Shown: piece after piece, positions 17,586 to 27,396 of the stretch
Numbering within the stretch: position 1 is the first letter of the stretch
How the letters are laid out: each line of letters begins with the position of its first letter
DNA from: Pseudomonas sp.
Lineage (GTDB): Bacteria; Pseudomonadota; Gammaproteobacteria; Pseudomonadales; Pseudomonadaceae
Length of the DNA: 64,000 nt
Direction: 5' to 3'
NCBI GenBank assembly: GCA_030656145.1
Contig: JAUSOF010000033.1
Span: forward strand, 1-64,000
The notes under the pieces: generated by a model
The model's input: the letters and a program-made list of their open reading frames with translations, nothing else
Told to the model about the DNA's origin: nothing
The model's database searches: none
Program-made: the position numbers and the translations under genes

Positions 17586-20500
17586 CTAGTACAGCCAGAC
17601 CCTGACCTCAGCCGTGGAGCCATCGCGGGGGAACGCCACTGTTTCCTCCAGCAGCGGTTGGCCATTGAGGGTCATGCGCGGCCACGCGGTCTGGGTCTCG
17701 CTGGTGATAATTTTCTCCACAACGATGCGCAGCGCCCCCTGTGCGCCCTGGATCTGCGCGCTGAAACCTGGCCAGCCTGGCGGCAGGCAAGGTGAGATCG
17801 AGAGCCGGCCTTCACGCAGGCGCAGGCCGAGGATTGATTCCACACCCAGTCGCCAGGTCCAGGCTGCCGAGCCGCTGTACCAGGTCCAGCCACCGCGCCC
17901 GCAATGGGGGGCGACGCTGGCAATATCGGCCGCCAGTACATAAGGCTCGACCCGGTAACGTGTCAGCCGTTCGGGGCTGTCTGCCTGGTGGATCGGGTTC
18001 ATTAACTGAAAAACCTGCCAGGCGCCTGCTGCATCTCCCAGTTCCGCAAAGGCCATGCCCAGCCAGGCGGCAGCATGGCTGTACTGGCCACCATTTTCGC
18101 GGATACCGGGTGGGTAGGCCTTGATGTAGCCAGGTTCCCGGCGGGTATTGGCAAACGGTGGCCACAGCAGACGAATCAGCCGCTGCTGTTCACTGATCAA
18201 CTCGGCGGCGGCGTGTTCGACGGCACGCCTGGCTCTTGGGTTGGCATGCCCGCCGGATAGCACCGCCCAGGATTGCGAGATCGAGTCGATTTTGCACTCA
18301 TCGTCCGTGTGGCTGCCCAGGGGCTGGCCGTCGTCATCCAGGGCGCGCAGGTACCAGTTGCCGTCCCAGGCCACCTGGTTGATCTGCTGTGTCAGCGCCT
18401 GAGCCGATTTGATCCAGTAGATCTGCTCGTCGAAGCAGGCCTGTCGTTCAGCAAGACCGGCAAAGCCTTTCATCGTCGCTACCGTGAACCAGCCGAGCCA
18501 GACACTTTCGCCACGGCCCTCGCGCCCGAGGCGATCCATGCCGTCGTTCCAGTCGCCGCCGCCGATCAACGGCAGGCCATGGCTGCCGCGGGTGTTGCCG
18601 TGCTGCATCGCCCGCTTGCAGTGTTCGTAGAGCGAATAAAGCTGGCTGCCAGGCAGGTAACGCGCATAGCGATCATGTTCGTCGGCGGCCAGGGGCGGCG
18701 CCTGGAGGAAGGCCAGCTGCTCGTCAAGAATGCTCTGGTCACCGGTCGCCTCGACGTACTGGCTGGTGACGTACGGCAGCCACAGCAAGTCATCCGAACA
18801 CCGCGTGCGCACGCCACGATCCAGCGGTGGGTGCCACCAGTGCAGCACATCGCCCTCCTCGAACTGGTGAGCGGCGCAGGCGAGGATATGCGCGCGGGCG
18901 CGTTGCGGTTCAGCGTGCAGCAGGGCCAGCACGTCCTGCAACTGATCGCGGTAGCCGATGGCGCCACCGGCCTGATAGAAGCCGGCGCGGGCCAGAATGC
19001 GCGAGGCCAGGGTCTGATAGAGCAGCCAGCGGTTGACCATCAAATCGAAGGCCGGGTCGGGCGTCTGTACCTGAACGCTGCCCAGCAGGCGATCCCAGTG
19101 CTGGGTGACCTGAGTCAGGGCCAGCTCGACCTGCCCCTCCTGCTGCCAGTGGCGGGCCAATGCGATGGCCTGCTCGCGATCACTGCCTTGACCGAGCAGG
19201 AATACCACCTCGACCGTGGCACCAACGGCGATATCCAGGTGCACCTGAAACGCGGCGCAGGGGTCGTCCCCAGGTTCGATTCGTCCGCCCAGCGCCCAGC
19301 GTTGTAGCCCGGCGGGACTGCTCGGATGGCCGGCCATACCGAGAAAATCCTGACGGTCGGTGGTCAGGCTGTGAGGGGGACGGTTGGCACTGAGAAATGC
19401 CACACGCTCGGCAAACTCGGGGTTCCACGGGTTGCGGGCCAGTAGTGAATGGCTGTCGCGCTCGTATTCACAGACCACGTGGGTTCTCGCGGTGCTGCGC
19501 AGCGCCCCGAGCAGCCATTCGGCGTAATAAGTAGCGGTGACCCGCCGCGCTCGTGTACTGACATTGTGCAGGCGCAGGCGAATGATCTTCACGGGGTCCT
19601 CCAGGGCGACGAAGACCAGCACCTCCTGCTCCAGCCCCTGACTGTTGCGCCGCCAGCTGCTGTAACCCGCGCCATGGCGAATCTGGCAGGCATGGCCCTG
19701 GCCTGCCGGCAATGGCGTGGTGGTCCAGACAGCTGCGGTTTCCTCGTCGCGCAGATACAGCGCCTCGCCAGCACCATCGGCCAATGGGTCGTTGTTCCAT
19801 GGCGTCAGGCGATTTTCACCGCTGTTCAGCGCCCAGCTAAAACCAAGTCCAGCCTCGCTGACAATGCTGCCGAAGCCCTGATTGGCCAGCACGTTGCACC
19901 AGGGTGCTGGGGTGCGCTGATCCGCCTCAAGATGGATCAGGTATTCACGACCATCGGCACTGAAACCGCCCAGCCCGTTGTCCTCACGTAGATCGTTGGG
20001 GCGCTGCAAGGGTCTGTCGATCTCGTGTAACGGCAAGCCTGTGCCGCTGAACGGCGGCGGCGACGGGCGCGGCAACATGGCCGCCTGCAGTTGCTCGGCG
20101 AGCGTGCCGGCAGCTTCGTCAAGCACTACCCGCGCGGCACTTTCGAGCAGGCCGATGTCACTGGCGGGTAATTGATCGGCGAACAGCAGGTGCACGCCGC
20201 CGCTGTGCAGGGGTAACTCTTCCTGCCCCCCGACGTCCTGCAGCAGTGCGTGCAGCTGCTCGCGCAGCGGCTCGGCATAGCTGGAGGCCCCCAGGCGCAA
20301 TACCAGAAGATCGACATGCAGGCCATGGCGCCGCCAGAAACGCTGGCCGCGCACCAGGGTGCGCAGCAAACCGGTTTCCTGACCATGACCGATGCGCAAC
20401 AGCAGCAGTGGCCGATCGCCGGAGATGCCCATGCCCCACAGTCGTGGCTGACCCAGGCGGTTGGCCAGCAAGGTCGCGGCTCCCCCGCGCAGGGTTGGGT

Positions 20501-23500
20501 GCGGATGCAGCAATAAGGATGCAAGCAGCTGCAACTCCATCAGCCAGGCGGGCTCCAGTTCCAGCTGGCGGGCTTCGCGACTGGCCTCGCTGGCCGCATC
20601 GGCGAAGGCCCACTCCAGCGCGGACAGGGTGGAGTAGCGCTCGGTGTGTTCAAGTAGCGACTGCCGTGAGCCACCAGCCAGGGTGAGGAAAGCCAATTGC
20701 TGATGCTCGCCGGGTTCGAGCACCACGCGCACCTGCAGGGCCATTATTGGGTCTAGCGTCCAGCCGCTGTTGCCCCCTAGTCCTTGAAGGACGCCCGGCG
20801 GCTGACGCTCGTCGCCGTGCCGACCGAGGAAACTCTGGCGGTCGCTGTCAAACGTCACGCATGCCATCCGCGGGTCATCCATCACTACGCGATGCACAAG
20901 CAGCGGCGGCTTTTCCCCGGGATGCCGCGCCCGTCGGGTAAACAGCAAGGCGTGCAGGTGCGGGAGATACTCGCTGCCGACGAACAGCTTGCTGAATGCA
21001 GGGTGACGCTCGTCATCGAGCGGCGGCGCCAGCACCACTTCGCCATAGCTGGTCAGTTGCAGGGTGCGCGGTCGATCGCTCTCGTTGCTCAGGGTCAGGC
21101 GGCGAATTTCCAGGTCGTCGGCAGCGGCGACGGCGACTTCCATGCGCAGGCGGATGCCATGGTCGTAACGCTGGAATTCCGCCATGTGCGGATGGAAGAC
21201 CACCTGTTCATGCTCGGATATTACGCCGGTCGGCTGGCGGCCCGCCGACCATAGCGCCCCGCTCTGCTCGTCGCGCAGGTAGATCCACAAGCCCTGGCTA
21301 TCGCGGGTGGCATCACCCTGCCAGCGGGTCAGCGCATGCTGATGCCAGCCCAGCCCACCGCCACCGGCCGTGGATATCCAACAGCACAGACGGCCGTTGC
21401 CGAGTACATGAACCTGGGGGAACAACTCGGCATTCCTGGGCACCCAGGCATGTGGTGGTGCCACCCGATCGTTGGCCGGCACTTGCCGCACCTCGATGCG
21501 CTGGGTTTGTGCAGGCAGTTCCTGCGGGATGCGCTCATGCAGCAACAGCTCCATGATCCGCACCCGCGGCTCTTCGCGAAAACGCCGCACCAGCACATCG
21601 GCGCAGAGGGCGTTGTCCAGCGCCGCGAGGATCATGCCCTGGTGATGGGCCATAAACGCACGCACAATCGTGAATCGCCGGCCACTGGCAACCCGCTCAA
21701 CGCTATAGTCTGCCGCCTCGTAGAGTCCGTAGCTGCCGATCAGGCCGAGCCGCTGCAGCTCCAGCAGATTATCCAGTGCTGCAGCCGGGTTGACCGCCAG
21801 GGCCAACGCCGTCGCATAGGGCGCCACTACCAGGTCATGCGCCTGCTCGCGGCGCAAGCCCAGCCCAGGCACTCCGAATGCCCGGTAACGGTAACGGTGC
21901 TCGGGGTCGCGCGAGGCAAAAGCCGATTCGGAAATCCCCCAAGGCACACCTTTTTCACGGCCATGCTGGCGCTGCATCTCGACAGCGGCGCGCTCGCTTT
22001 GCCCCAGCAGCGAACCGGCATGGCTGGGCAGCAGTAATGGCGGCATCAGGTACTCGAACATCGAGCCATTCCAGGACAGCAAAGACAACCCGCCAGCCAT
22101 CTGCGCCAGGGGGCGGCCAAGGAAGAACCAGTGTTCCAACGGCACATCGCCTTTCATGATGGCGAAATAGCTGGCCAGTCGGGCCTCGCTCGCCAGCAGG
22201 TCGTAATGATGATTGTCGAGGCGATCGGCACTCAGGTTGTAGCCAATGTGAAACAGCCGTGATTGCTCATCGTAGAGCGGCCGGAAATCCATGCCCAAGG
22301 CCATTGACTCGGCCCGCGCTGCTGCCTCCAGCAGACTCTGGTGCAGCAATTGCTGCGCCTGGCAGCCATTTTCAAGTGCCAGTTTGAGCTCAAGCTGCCA
22401 GTGTTCATCAGCCTCGTCGGTGGCAACGAAGTTGGCCAGCAAGGCCTGGGCCTCGACACAGGCGGTGGCAACTTCGCTCATGTTCAGGTTGGTTGGCAGG
22501 CAGGCGTCGAGTTGTTCTACCAGCTGCCTGCGCCCGTGCAGTGGCGCCTGCAGCAGGCTCTGCCAAGGCTGTAAACGCTCACGGTCACGACGCATATCGA
22601 GCAGGTGATGATGAATGCGCTCAAGCCAGCACTGGATCTCCTTGAGTTGCTGCACGCTCAGCCCCTGCTGGCGGGTGATGGCCTGGGCTATCGCCACACG
22701 CAGGGCGGCTTCACGCTCTTGTAACGCGTCCAGGCGGTGCGCATCGTCACTGACTTGCTGGCACGCGATGACAAAAGCCGCCACGTGCTCCTTCACTTCA
22801 GCATGCTCGACCATGCTCAGGGCTGCGCGCAATAGTTCGACCGCGTCCACCAGGCCCACCCAGTACTGCTCACGCAGCGCCGTACCCGAGGCAATTTCGA
22901 GACAGCCGCGCTGCAGGGTCATCAAGCAGACTGCCAGGTTGCCGCTGTCGACGGTCGAGACGTAGCGCGGCTCCAGCGGGCTCAACAGCCGTGTGTCGTA
23001 CCAGTTGAGCCAGTGGCCACGGTAGCGTTCGAGTTGTTGCAGGGTATCCAGGCCGCGCCGGATGCGCGCAGACAGGTCACTGGCGCCGATATAGCCCAGA
23101 TCCGCGGCCGCAAGGGTAGACAGAAACAGCATGCCAATATTGGTCGGCGAGGTGCGGTGGGCGATCTCGCTGTAGGGCTCTTCCTGATAATTATCCGGGG
23201 GCAGCCAGTTGTCGTCGGGGCCAACGAAGGTTTCGAAGAATAGCCAGGTACGACGCGCCAGTTGACGGAGAAAGGCGCGCTGGGTCGTATCCAATTCAAC
23301 CACTGCAGGCTGGCGTGGCCTGGCGATGGCCAGGGCGATTTCCGGGGCCAGCAGCCAGAGCAGCAGCAAGGGTGCGGCGGGTAGCAATGCAGCTGGATTG
23401 AATAGCACCAGTAGGCTGCTCAGCAGCATGGCAAAAGCCGGCGATGCCCACATGTGCTGCCACACATAAGCGCGCGAGCCGCGCTCGGCGAGCATCCGTG

Positions 23501-25997
23501 CCTGGTGCGCCGCAGTGGTCCATTCAAGCAGGTGTTGGCGCGACACCGTCAGCCGCCACAAGGTGCGGCCCAGCGCGTCGAGTGCAATCAGCGCATCGTT
23601 GACCAGAAATACCAGCGCCAGCAACCAGCGCCCGGCATGGTCACGCAAGCGTCTGAACATGCCTTTGACTGCGCCGCGCCGGCGCCCGGCGGCCAAGCCT
23701 GTGACCAAGTCGGTGAACAGATAGGCACCCGGTGCAGCGACTGTCAGCAGGGTCCAGACCCAGGGTGAACCAGGCAACCACAGCCAGCCGGCAGTCACCA
23801 GCGCTACCAATGACAGCGGGATCAGGCTGCGCCGCAGGTTGTCGATAATCTTCCAGCAGTCGAGCGCACTCAAACGATTGCTCAGCCTGGAGCCATCACT
23901 GGCCGGCACCTTGCGTCGCAACCAGGGTAATAATTGCCAGTCGCCGCGCAGCCAGCGATGCTGCCGCCGGGCGTAGTCGAGATACGATGCGGGGAAACCC
24001 TCGTAGAGCACGATATCGCTGACCAGCCCGGCGCGGCCGTGAATGCCTTCGAACAGGTCGTGGCTGACCAGGCTGTTTTCCGGGATGCGTCCTTCCAGGC
24101 TGCGCTGGAAAGGCGCGACCTCATAGATGCCCTTACCGACAAAGATGCCGGAACCGAACAGGTCCTGATAGACGTCGGAAACCGCACGGGTATAGATATC
24201 AATGGCCGTGTCGCCGGTATACAGCCTTGCGAACGGCGAGCGGTTGCCGCGTGCCGGGGCGATTTCCACCCGCGGCTGCAATACCGTGTAACCACGCAGT
24301 ACCCGACCACTCAAGGGGTCGACCTCGGCGCCATTGAGTGGATGGGCCAGGGTGCCGACGAGGCGTGCGACCGTCCCCGCGGGCAAGCCGGTATCGGCAT
24401 CCACCGTCACCACAAAACGGATGCCGGCTAAGCCCGCCGGGTCACCTTCATGCAGGTTGAAGGCGCCCGCCTCTGCTCCCAGCAGGTAGTGATTGAACTG
24501 TTCGAGTTTGCCGCGCTTGCGCTCCCAGCCCATCCAGCAGCCTTCGCCGGGGTTGAACAGGCGCGGGCGCTGCAGCAGGTGGAAAGCTCCGCCATTGTTG
24601 TTGGCATGCCGCAGGTTGAGCCGGCGAATACCCTGGGCGAGCAGCTGCTCCAGCTCCGCATCGTGCGGCATGCGCTGCGCAGGTGCATCGGCATGATCGC
24701 TTAGCAGCACGAAACGCAGCAGCGGGTCCGGGTTGGCCAGGTAGTGCATTTCCAGCTGTTCCAGTACCTCAATCGCCTCGTCGGTGCTGCCCAGCAGCAC
24801 CGGTACCACCACCGCCGTGGCGCAGTTGTGGGCGATGGCCTTACTGAAATCGAGCTTGGGCAGCACCCGTGGCGGCAGGTTCAGGGTGACCAGCCAGTGC
24901 ACCAGGGTGATGCTCAGTACCGAGGCCGGTAGCACGGCCAGCATGATGCCCAGCACCCAGGTCGTCGGGCTCGCACCAACCAGTGCCAGATACCAGGCCG
25001 GGAGCAGCAAGGCAACGCCACCGGCCAGGCTCAGTGCAGCGGCATAGAACTGTCCGGCATGGCCAAACAGCCAGCGCCGCCAGGCTGCGGCCAGGCTTGG
25101 CTGATAATCCAAACCAGTCTCACACTGCTCGCGTCCCGGACCGATCAGCCAGTAACCGACATGCCCGCTGGCATCTGCCGGATTGCCGGCCAGGGCATGC
25201 TGCAGCACCTGCTCGGCTACTTCGGCCTCGCTGCGCTGTGCGCCTGCTGCGAGCTCCTCCAGTGCCTTGCGGTAGCGGTCACGGGTGTCGAAGTCCATAT
25301 ATGGATAGACGCCCGCAGGGTCGGTGCGCAGGGTCGCTTCGACGCCACTGCTTTGCTCGAAGAAGTCCTTCCAGGGAATCGCCGCAATGATGCCCAGGTT
25401 GGCCAGGGCGCGGGCCACGCATTCGGTGTCATCGAAGGCAGCTAACTCGACACAATGTCGGGTCGCCTCGAAAGGCGCGCGCAGCTGCGGCAACAAACGG
25501 CCGAATGCGCTGACCAGAATTTCCACGCAGGCCAGGCGCAGCATGGTCGGGAACGCCCACAACTCGGCGATGGTCAAGGGCGTGTCGGCCTGGTAGGTGC
25601 TGACGAACTGCACCGCACTGGGCAGCGACAACTGCAGGCGCGAGGCGTGCAGATAGCCCTGGGCAATGGCGAAAATCCGCGGAATGCCCTCCTCGCCCGG
25701 ATTGGTCAGGCAAGGCAGGCGCTGATAAAAGTCGCGTGGCAGGTCTTGGCTTATTTGCCGTGCTGCGCGCTGCACCTGGTAGTCGTTATCGAGTAACCAC
25801 TCAGCAGCTTTGGCGACGTCCGCTGGCGGATCGAGGCAGAGACGCTGGGCAGCCTGCAGCCATGCCTCCAGCTTATTGATATGCAGCCACACCAGCAAAT
25901 CACCGGGTTGGCCCGCGACCAGCAGATGGCGTTCGCGCAACTGGCTGGCGACCCTATCGAGCAGGCCCTTGGGGATGCTGGGTTCAGTCAGGCTCAT
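17586..25997 (-). CDS. ndvB: Cyclic beta-1,2-glucan synthase (giant GT84/GH94 protein)
   Basis: This 2803-aa inner-membrane protein builds, trims and cyclises beta-1,2-glucan from UDP-glucose, and its length fits the Brucella Cgs / rhizobial NdvB type. Membrane segments lie near 310-370, 725-775 and 855-890. Between the first two is the glycosyltransferase domain with VTVDADTGLP and a Q-x-x-R-W motif in QHRWLRGDW. A glycoamylase-like region follows (about 930-1400), and the last third is GH94 phosphorylase-like with GGDWNDGMDR and related motifs. It differs from the much smaller P. aeruginosa ndvB. Its ATG overlaps the stop of the upstream Usp gene, so the two are translationally coupled and share the Anr box at 27094. 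Cyclic glucans act in osmoprotection and envelope stability. Confidence 0.93.
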   Translation of the reverse strand: MSLTEPSIPKGLLDRVASQLRERHLLVAGQPGDLLVWLHINKLEAWLQAAQRLCLDPPADVAKAAEWLLDNDYQVQRAARQISQDLPRDFYQRLPCLTNPGEEGIPRIFAIAQGYLHASRLQLSLPSAVQFVSTYQADTPLTIAELWAFPTMLRLACVEILVSAFGRLLPQLRAPFEATRHCVELAAFDDTECVARALANLGIIAAIPWKDFFEQSSGVEATLRTDPAGVYPYMDFDTRDRYRKALEELAAGAQRSEAEVAEQVLQHALAGNPADASGHVGYWLIGPGREQCETGLDYQPSLAAAWRRWLFGHAGQFYAAALSLAGGVALLLPAWYLALVGASPTTWVLGIMLAVLPASVLSITLVHWLVTLNLPPRVLPKLDFSKAIAHNCATAVVVPVLLGSTDEAIEVLEQLEMHYLANPDPLLRFVLLSDHADAPAQRMPHDAELEQLLAQGIRRLNLRHANNNGGAFHLLQRPRLFNPGEGCWMGWERKRGKLEQFNHYLLGAEAGAFNLHEGDPAGLAGIRFVVTVDADTGLPAGTVARLVGTLAHPLNGAEVDPLSGRVLRGYTVLQPRVEIAPARGNRSPFARLYTGDTAIDIYTRAVSDVYQDLFGSGIFVGKGIYEVAPFQRSLEGRIPENSLVSHDLFEGIHGRAGLVSDIVLYEGFPASYLDYARRQHRWLRGDWQLLPWLRRKVPASDGSRLSNRLSALDCWKIIDNLRRSLIPLSLVALVTAGWLWLPGSPWVWTLLTVAAPGAYLFTDLVTGLAAGRRRGAVKGMFRRLRDHAGRWLLALVFLVNDALIALDALGRTLWRLTVSRQHLLEWTTAAHQARMLAERGSRAYVWQHMWASPAFAMLLSSLLVLFNPAALLPAAPLLLLWLLAPEIALAIARPRQPAVVELDTTQRAFLRQLARRTWLFFETFVGPDDNWLPPDNYQEEPYSEIAHRTSPTNIGMLFLSTLAAADLGYIGASDLSARIRRGLDTLQQLERYRGHWLNWYDTRLLSPLEPRYVSTVDSGNLAVCLMTLQRGCLEIASGTALREQYWVGLVDAVELLRAALSMVEHAEVKEHVAAFVIACQQVSDDAHRLDALQEREAALRVAIAQAITRQQGLSVQQLKEIQCWLERIHHHLLDMRRDRERLQPWQSLLQAPLHGRRQLVEQLDACLPTNLNMSEVATACVEAQALLANFVATDEADEHWQLELKLALENGCQAQQLLHQSLLEAAARAESMALGMDFRPLYDEQSRLFHIGYNLSADRLDNHHYDLLASEARLASYFAIMKGDVPLEHWFFLGRPLAQMAGGLSLLSWNGSMFEYLMPPLLLPSHAGSLLGQSERAAVEMQRQHGREKGVPWGISESAFASRDPEHRYRYRAFGVPGLGLRREQAHDLVVAPYATALALAVNPAAALDNLLELQRLGLIGSYGLYEAADYSVERVASGRRFTIVRAFMAHHQGMILAALDNALCADVLVRRFREEPRVRIMELLLHERIPQELPAQTQRIEVRQVPANDRVAPPHAWVPRNAELFPQVHVLGNGRLCCWISTAGGGGLGWHQHALTRWQGDATRDSQGLWIYLRDEQSGALWSAGRQPTGVISEHEQVVFHPHMAEFQRYDHGIRLRMEVAVAAADDLEIRRLTLSNESDRPRTLQLTSYGEVVLAPPLDDERHPAFSKLFVGSEYLPHLHALLFTRRARHPGEKPPLLVHRVVMDDPRMACVTFDSDRQSFLGRHGDERQPPGVLQGLGGNSGWTLDPIMALQVRVVLEPGEHQQLAFLTLAGGSRQSLLEHTERYSTLSALEWAFADAASEASREARQLELEPAWLMELQLLASLLLHPHPTLRGGAATLLANRLGQPRLWGMGISGDRPLLLLRIGHGQETGLLRTLVRGQRFWRRHGLHVDLLVLRLGASSYAEPLREQLHALLQDVGGQEELPLHSGGVHLLFADQLPASDIGLLESAARVVLDEAAGTLAEQLQAAMLPRPSPPPFSGTGLPLHEIDRPLQRPNDLREDNGLGGFSADGREYLIHLEADQRTPAPWCNVLANQGFGSIVSEAGLGFSWALNSGENRLTPWNNDPLADGAGEALYLRDEETAAVWTTTPLPAGQGHACQIRHGAGYSSWRRNSQGLEQEVLVFVALEDPVKIIRLRLHNVSTRARRVTATYYAEWLLGALRSTARTHVVCEYERDSHSLLARNPWNPEFAERVAFLSANRPPHSLTTDRQDFLGMAGHPSSPAGLQRWALGGRIEPGDDPCAAFQVHLDIAVGATVEVVFLLGQGSDREQAIALARHWQQEGQVELALTQVTQHWDRLLGSVQVQTPDPAFDLMVNRWLLYQTLASRILARAGFYQAGGAIGYRDQLQDVLALLHAEPQRARAHILACAAHQFEEGDVLHWWHPPLDRGVRTRCSDDLLWLPYVTSQYVEATGDQSILDEQLAFLQAPPLAADEHDRYARYLPGSQLYSLYEHCKRAMQHGNTRGSHGLPLIGGGDWNDGMDRLGREGRGESVWLGWFTVATMKGFAGLAERQACFDEQIYWIKSAQALTQQINQVAWDGNWYLRALDDDGQPLGSHTDDECKIDSISQSWAVLSGGHANPRARRAVEHAAAELISEQQRLIRLLWPPFANTRREPGYIKAYPPGIRENGGQYSHAAAWLGMAFAELGDAAGAWQVFQLMNPIHQADSPERLTRYRVEPYVLAADIASVAPHCGRGGWTWYSGSAAWTWRLGVESILGLRLREGRLSISPCLPPGWPGFSAQIQGAQGALRIVVEKIITSETQTAWPRMTLNGQPLLEETVAFPRDGSTAEVRVWLY

Positions 25998-27013
25998 CGT
26001 GGCCTCGGCAAGGCGAAACGCAGTTCCAGCTGACCGCCTCCGTCATCCTCGAATGCGTTGAACGAGGGCTGCTGACGCATGATCAGCAAGGGTTGGCAGA
26101 TATGGGTCATGAGGAAGCTGGTGACGCTGCCATAGGGCATATCCAGACGTCCGCTGCAGCCGTGCGCGGAAAGCACAATCAGGTCCACGCTTTCCTGGGC
26201 AGCGATACGCATCAGGCTGCTGCGTACGTCCTCGCAGAGCACACTGGCGCGCACTACAAGGCCGTGTTCGCTGGCGCGGCTTTGCAAGCGCGCCAGGTAC
26301 TGCTGGGCAACCCGTTGATTGCGCCGCAGTAAGCGTTCGCATAATTCGATGTCCTCACTCTCGGCCGGCCCTACCTCGGTCAACGCTGTCGGCGGTACTA
26401 CATGCACCAGCAGCAGCTCGGCGTGCTGCGCCTTGGCCAAGTGCATGGCGAAGGGCAAGACACTTTCGGCCCGGTAAGAACCATCGAGCGGCACCAGTAA
26501 GCGGCGATAGCCTGTTTGCGGCATATTTTGTGCCGCGCAAGGGATTAACAGCAGTGAACCCGGCGCATGATCCACCACCTCGCGCGCCGTATCGCCGAGT
26601 CCCCAGCCATCAGGCCGCCATTCACCGTGGGTGCCCAGAACAGTCAGTTCGTTAGGGTGCCTTTGCGTCCACAAGCTGATTTGTTCGGCCGCCTGCCCCT
26701 CGACAACTTCGGCCTCGATAAGCGCACACAAGTGACGATACTGTTCGACCAGAAGCTCGACCTGGCCGAAGGCCTCGCGGCGCCGAATCTCCCAGTCCAG
26801 CGGGTCCTGACACTCCTCGCCGGTTGGGCGAGTGACGAATACCCGCAGCAACAGCAGCGGAACAGCCAGGCTATTGGCCATCGCAATGGCATGCAGGATC
26901 ACCCTGCTGAGCGGCTCACCGCTGCCAATGCAGGCCACCACCCGGTTAAAGCCCCTGGCTGGCGCCCCTGCAGTAGTTTGCAGGGGCTGAGGGGGCGTGT
27001 TGTCAGTAATCAT
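25994..27013 (-). CDS. Tandem universal stress protein (two Usp domains)
   Basis: This 339-aa protein has two Usp domains, about 25-165 and 170-320. Domain 1 contains TVLGTHGEW; domain 2 contains VPLDGSYRAESVLPF and VLSAHGCSGRLDMPYGSV. The second nucleotide-binding motif (G-x2-G-x6-G-S) is shorter than the usual G-x2-G-x9-G-S, so ATP binding may differ. Two-domain Usp proteins help survival under starvation or anoxia in P. aeruginosa and mycobacteria. I chose ATG 27013 because GGAGGAAG lies eight bases upstream; the ORF track starts at 27067. It is co-transcribed with, and overlaps by four bases, the glucan synthase. Confidence 0.88.
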   Translation of the reverse strand: MITDNTPPQPLQTTAGAPARGFNRVVACIGSGEPLSRVILHAIAMANSLAVPLLLLRVFVTRPTGEECQDPLDWEIRRREAFGQVELLVEQYRHLCALIEAEVVEGQAAEQISLWTQRHPNELTVLGTHGEWRPDGWGLGDTAREVVDHAPGSLLLIPCAAQNMPQTGYRRLLVPLDGSYRAESVLPFAMHLAKAQHAELLLVHVVPPTALTEVGPAESEDIELCERLLRRNQRVAQQYLARLQSRASEHGLVVRASVLCEDVRSSLMRIAAQESVDLIVLSAHGCSGRLDMPYGSVTSFLMTHICQPLLIMRQQPSFNAFEDDGGGQLELRFALPRPR

Positions 27014-27093
27014 GCGCAGGGCTTCCTCCGACTCCGCGAGGGAGTCGTCCGAGAGACGAGGTATCACCCTAGTCAGCCATGGCGGACGACGGT

Positions 27094-27107
27094 TTGATGC
27101 AGATCAA
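27094..27107 (-). promoter_or_regulatory. Anr/FNR box upstream of usp-ndvB
   Basis: TTGATGCAGATCAA is a perfect site centred about 87 bases before the Usp start codon. It lies in the 114-base gap after the acyl carrier protein gene, so usp-ndvB can be transcribed independently of the long operon upstream. Confidence 0.85.
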
Positions 27108-27127
27108 GTGGTGCTGCGGCCATTGCG

Positions 27128-27385
27128 TCAGTGCGACGAAGTGGCCAGCCGCGGCTGCAGATACGCGACCAGCGCATCGAGGCTGTCCAGTTTGTGGTAA
27201 TCGGCTTCGGGAATATTCACCCCCAGGCGCCGATGCAAAGCGCCGAGAAAACGCAGCCAGTCCATTGAGTCGAGGTCGACCTCATTGCGCAGCGGCCGGT
27301 CGCTGCGTAACGCCTCTGGCTCAAGTTCCGGCGCGATATGCTGCAACTCTTCGAGCACCTGCTGGCGCAGCAGTTGTTGATCCAT
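27128..27385 (-). CDS. Stand-alone acyl carrier protein
   Basis: This 85-aa acidic helical protein has the phosphopantetheine attachment motif DLDSMDW with the serine at residue 40. It follows the E2 gene by about a dozen bases and ends the long minus-strand operon. I chose ATG 27385 because GAGG lies nine bases upstream, rather than only three from the ORF-track start at 27391. It is not the housekeeping AcpP, whose motif is DSLDTVEL. What it carries is unknown; its position beside an acyl-CoA synthetase and an oxo-acid dehydrogenase suggests loading with an acyl group made by one of them. Confidence 0.85.
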   Translation of the reverse strand: MDQQLLRQQVLEELQHIAPELEPEALRSDRPLRNEVDLDSMDWLRFLGALHRRLGVNIPEADYHKLDSLDALVAYLQPRLATSSH

Positions 27386-27396
27386 GGTCATGTTCC

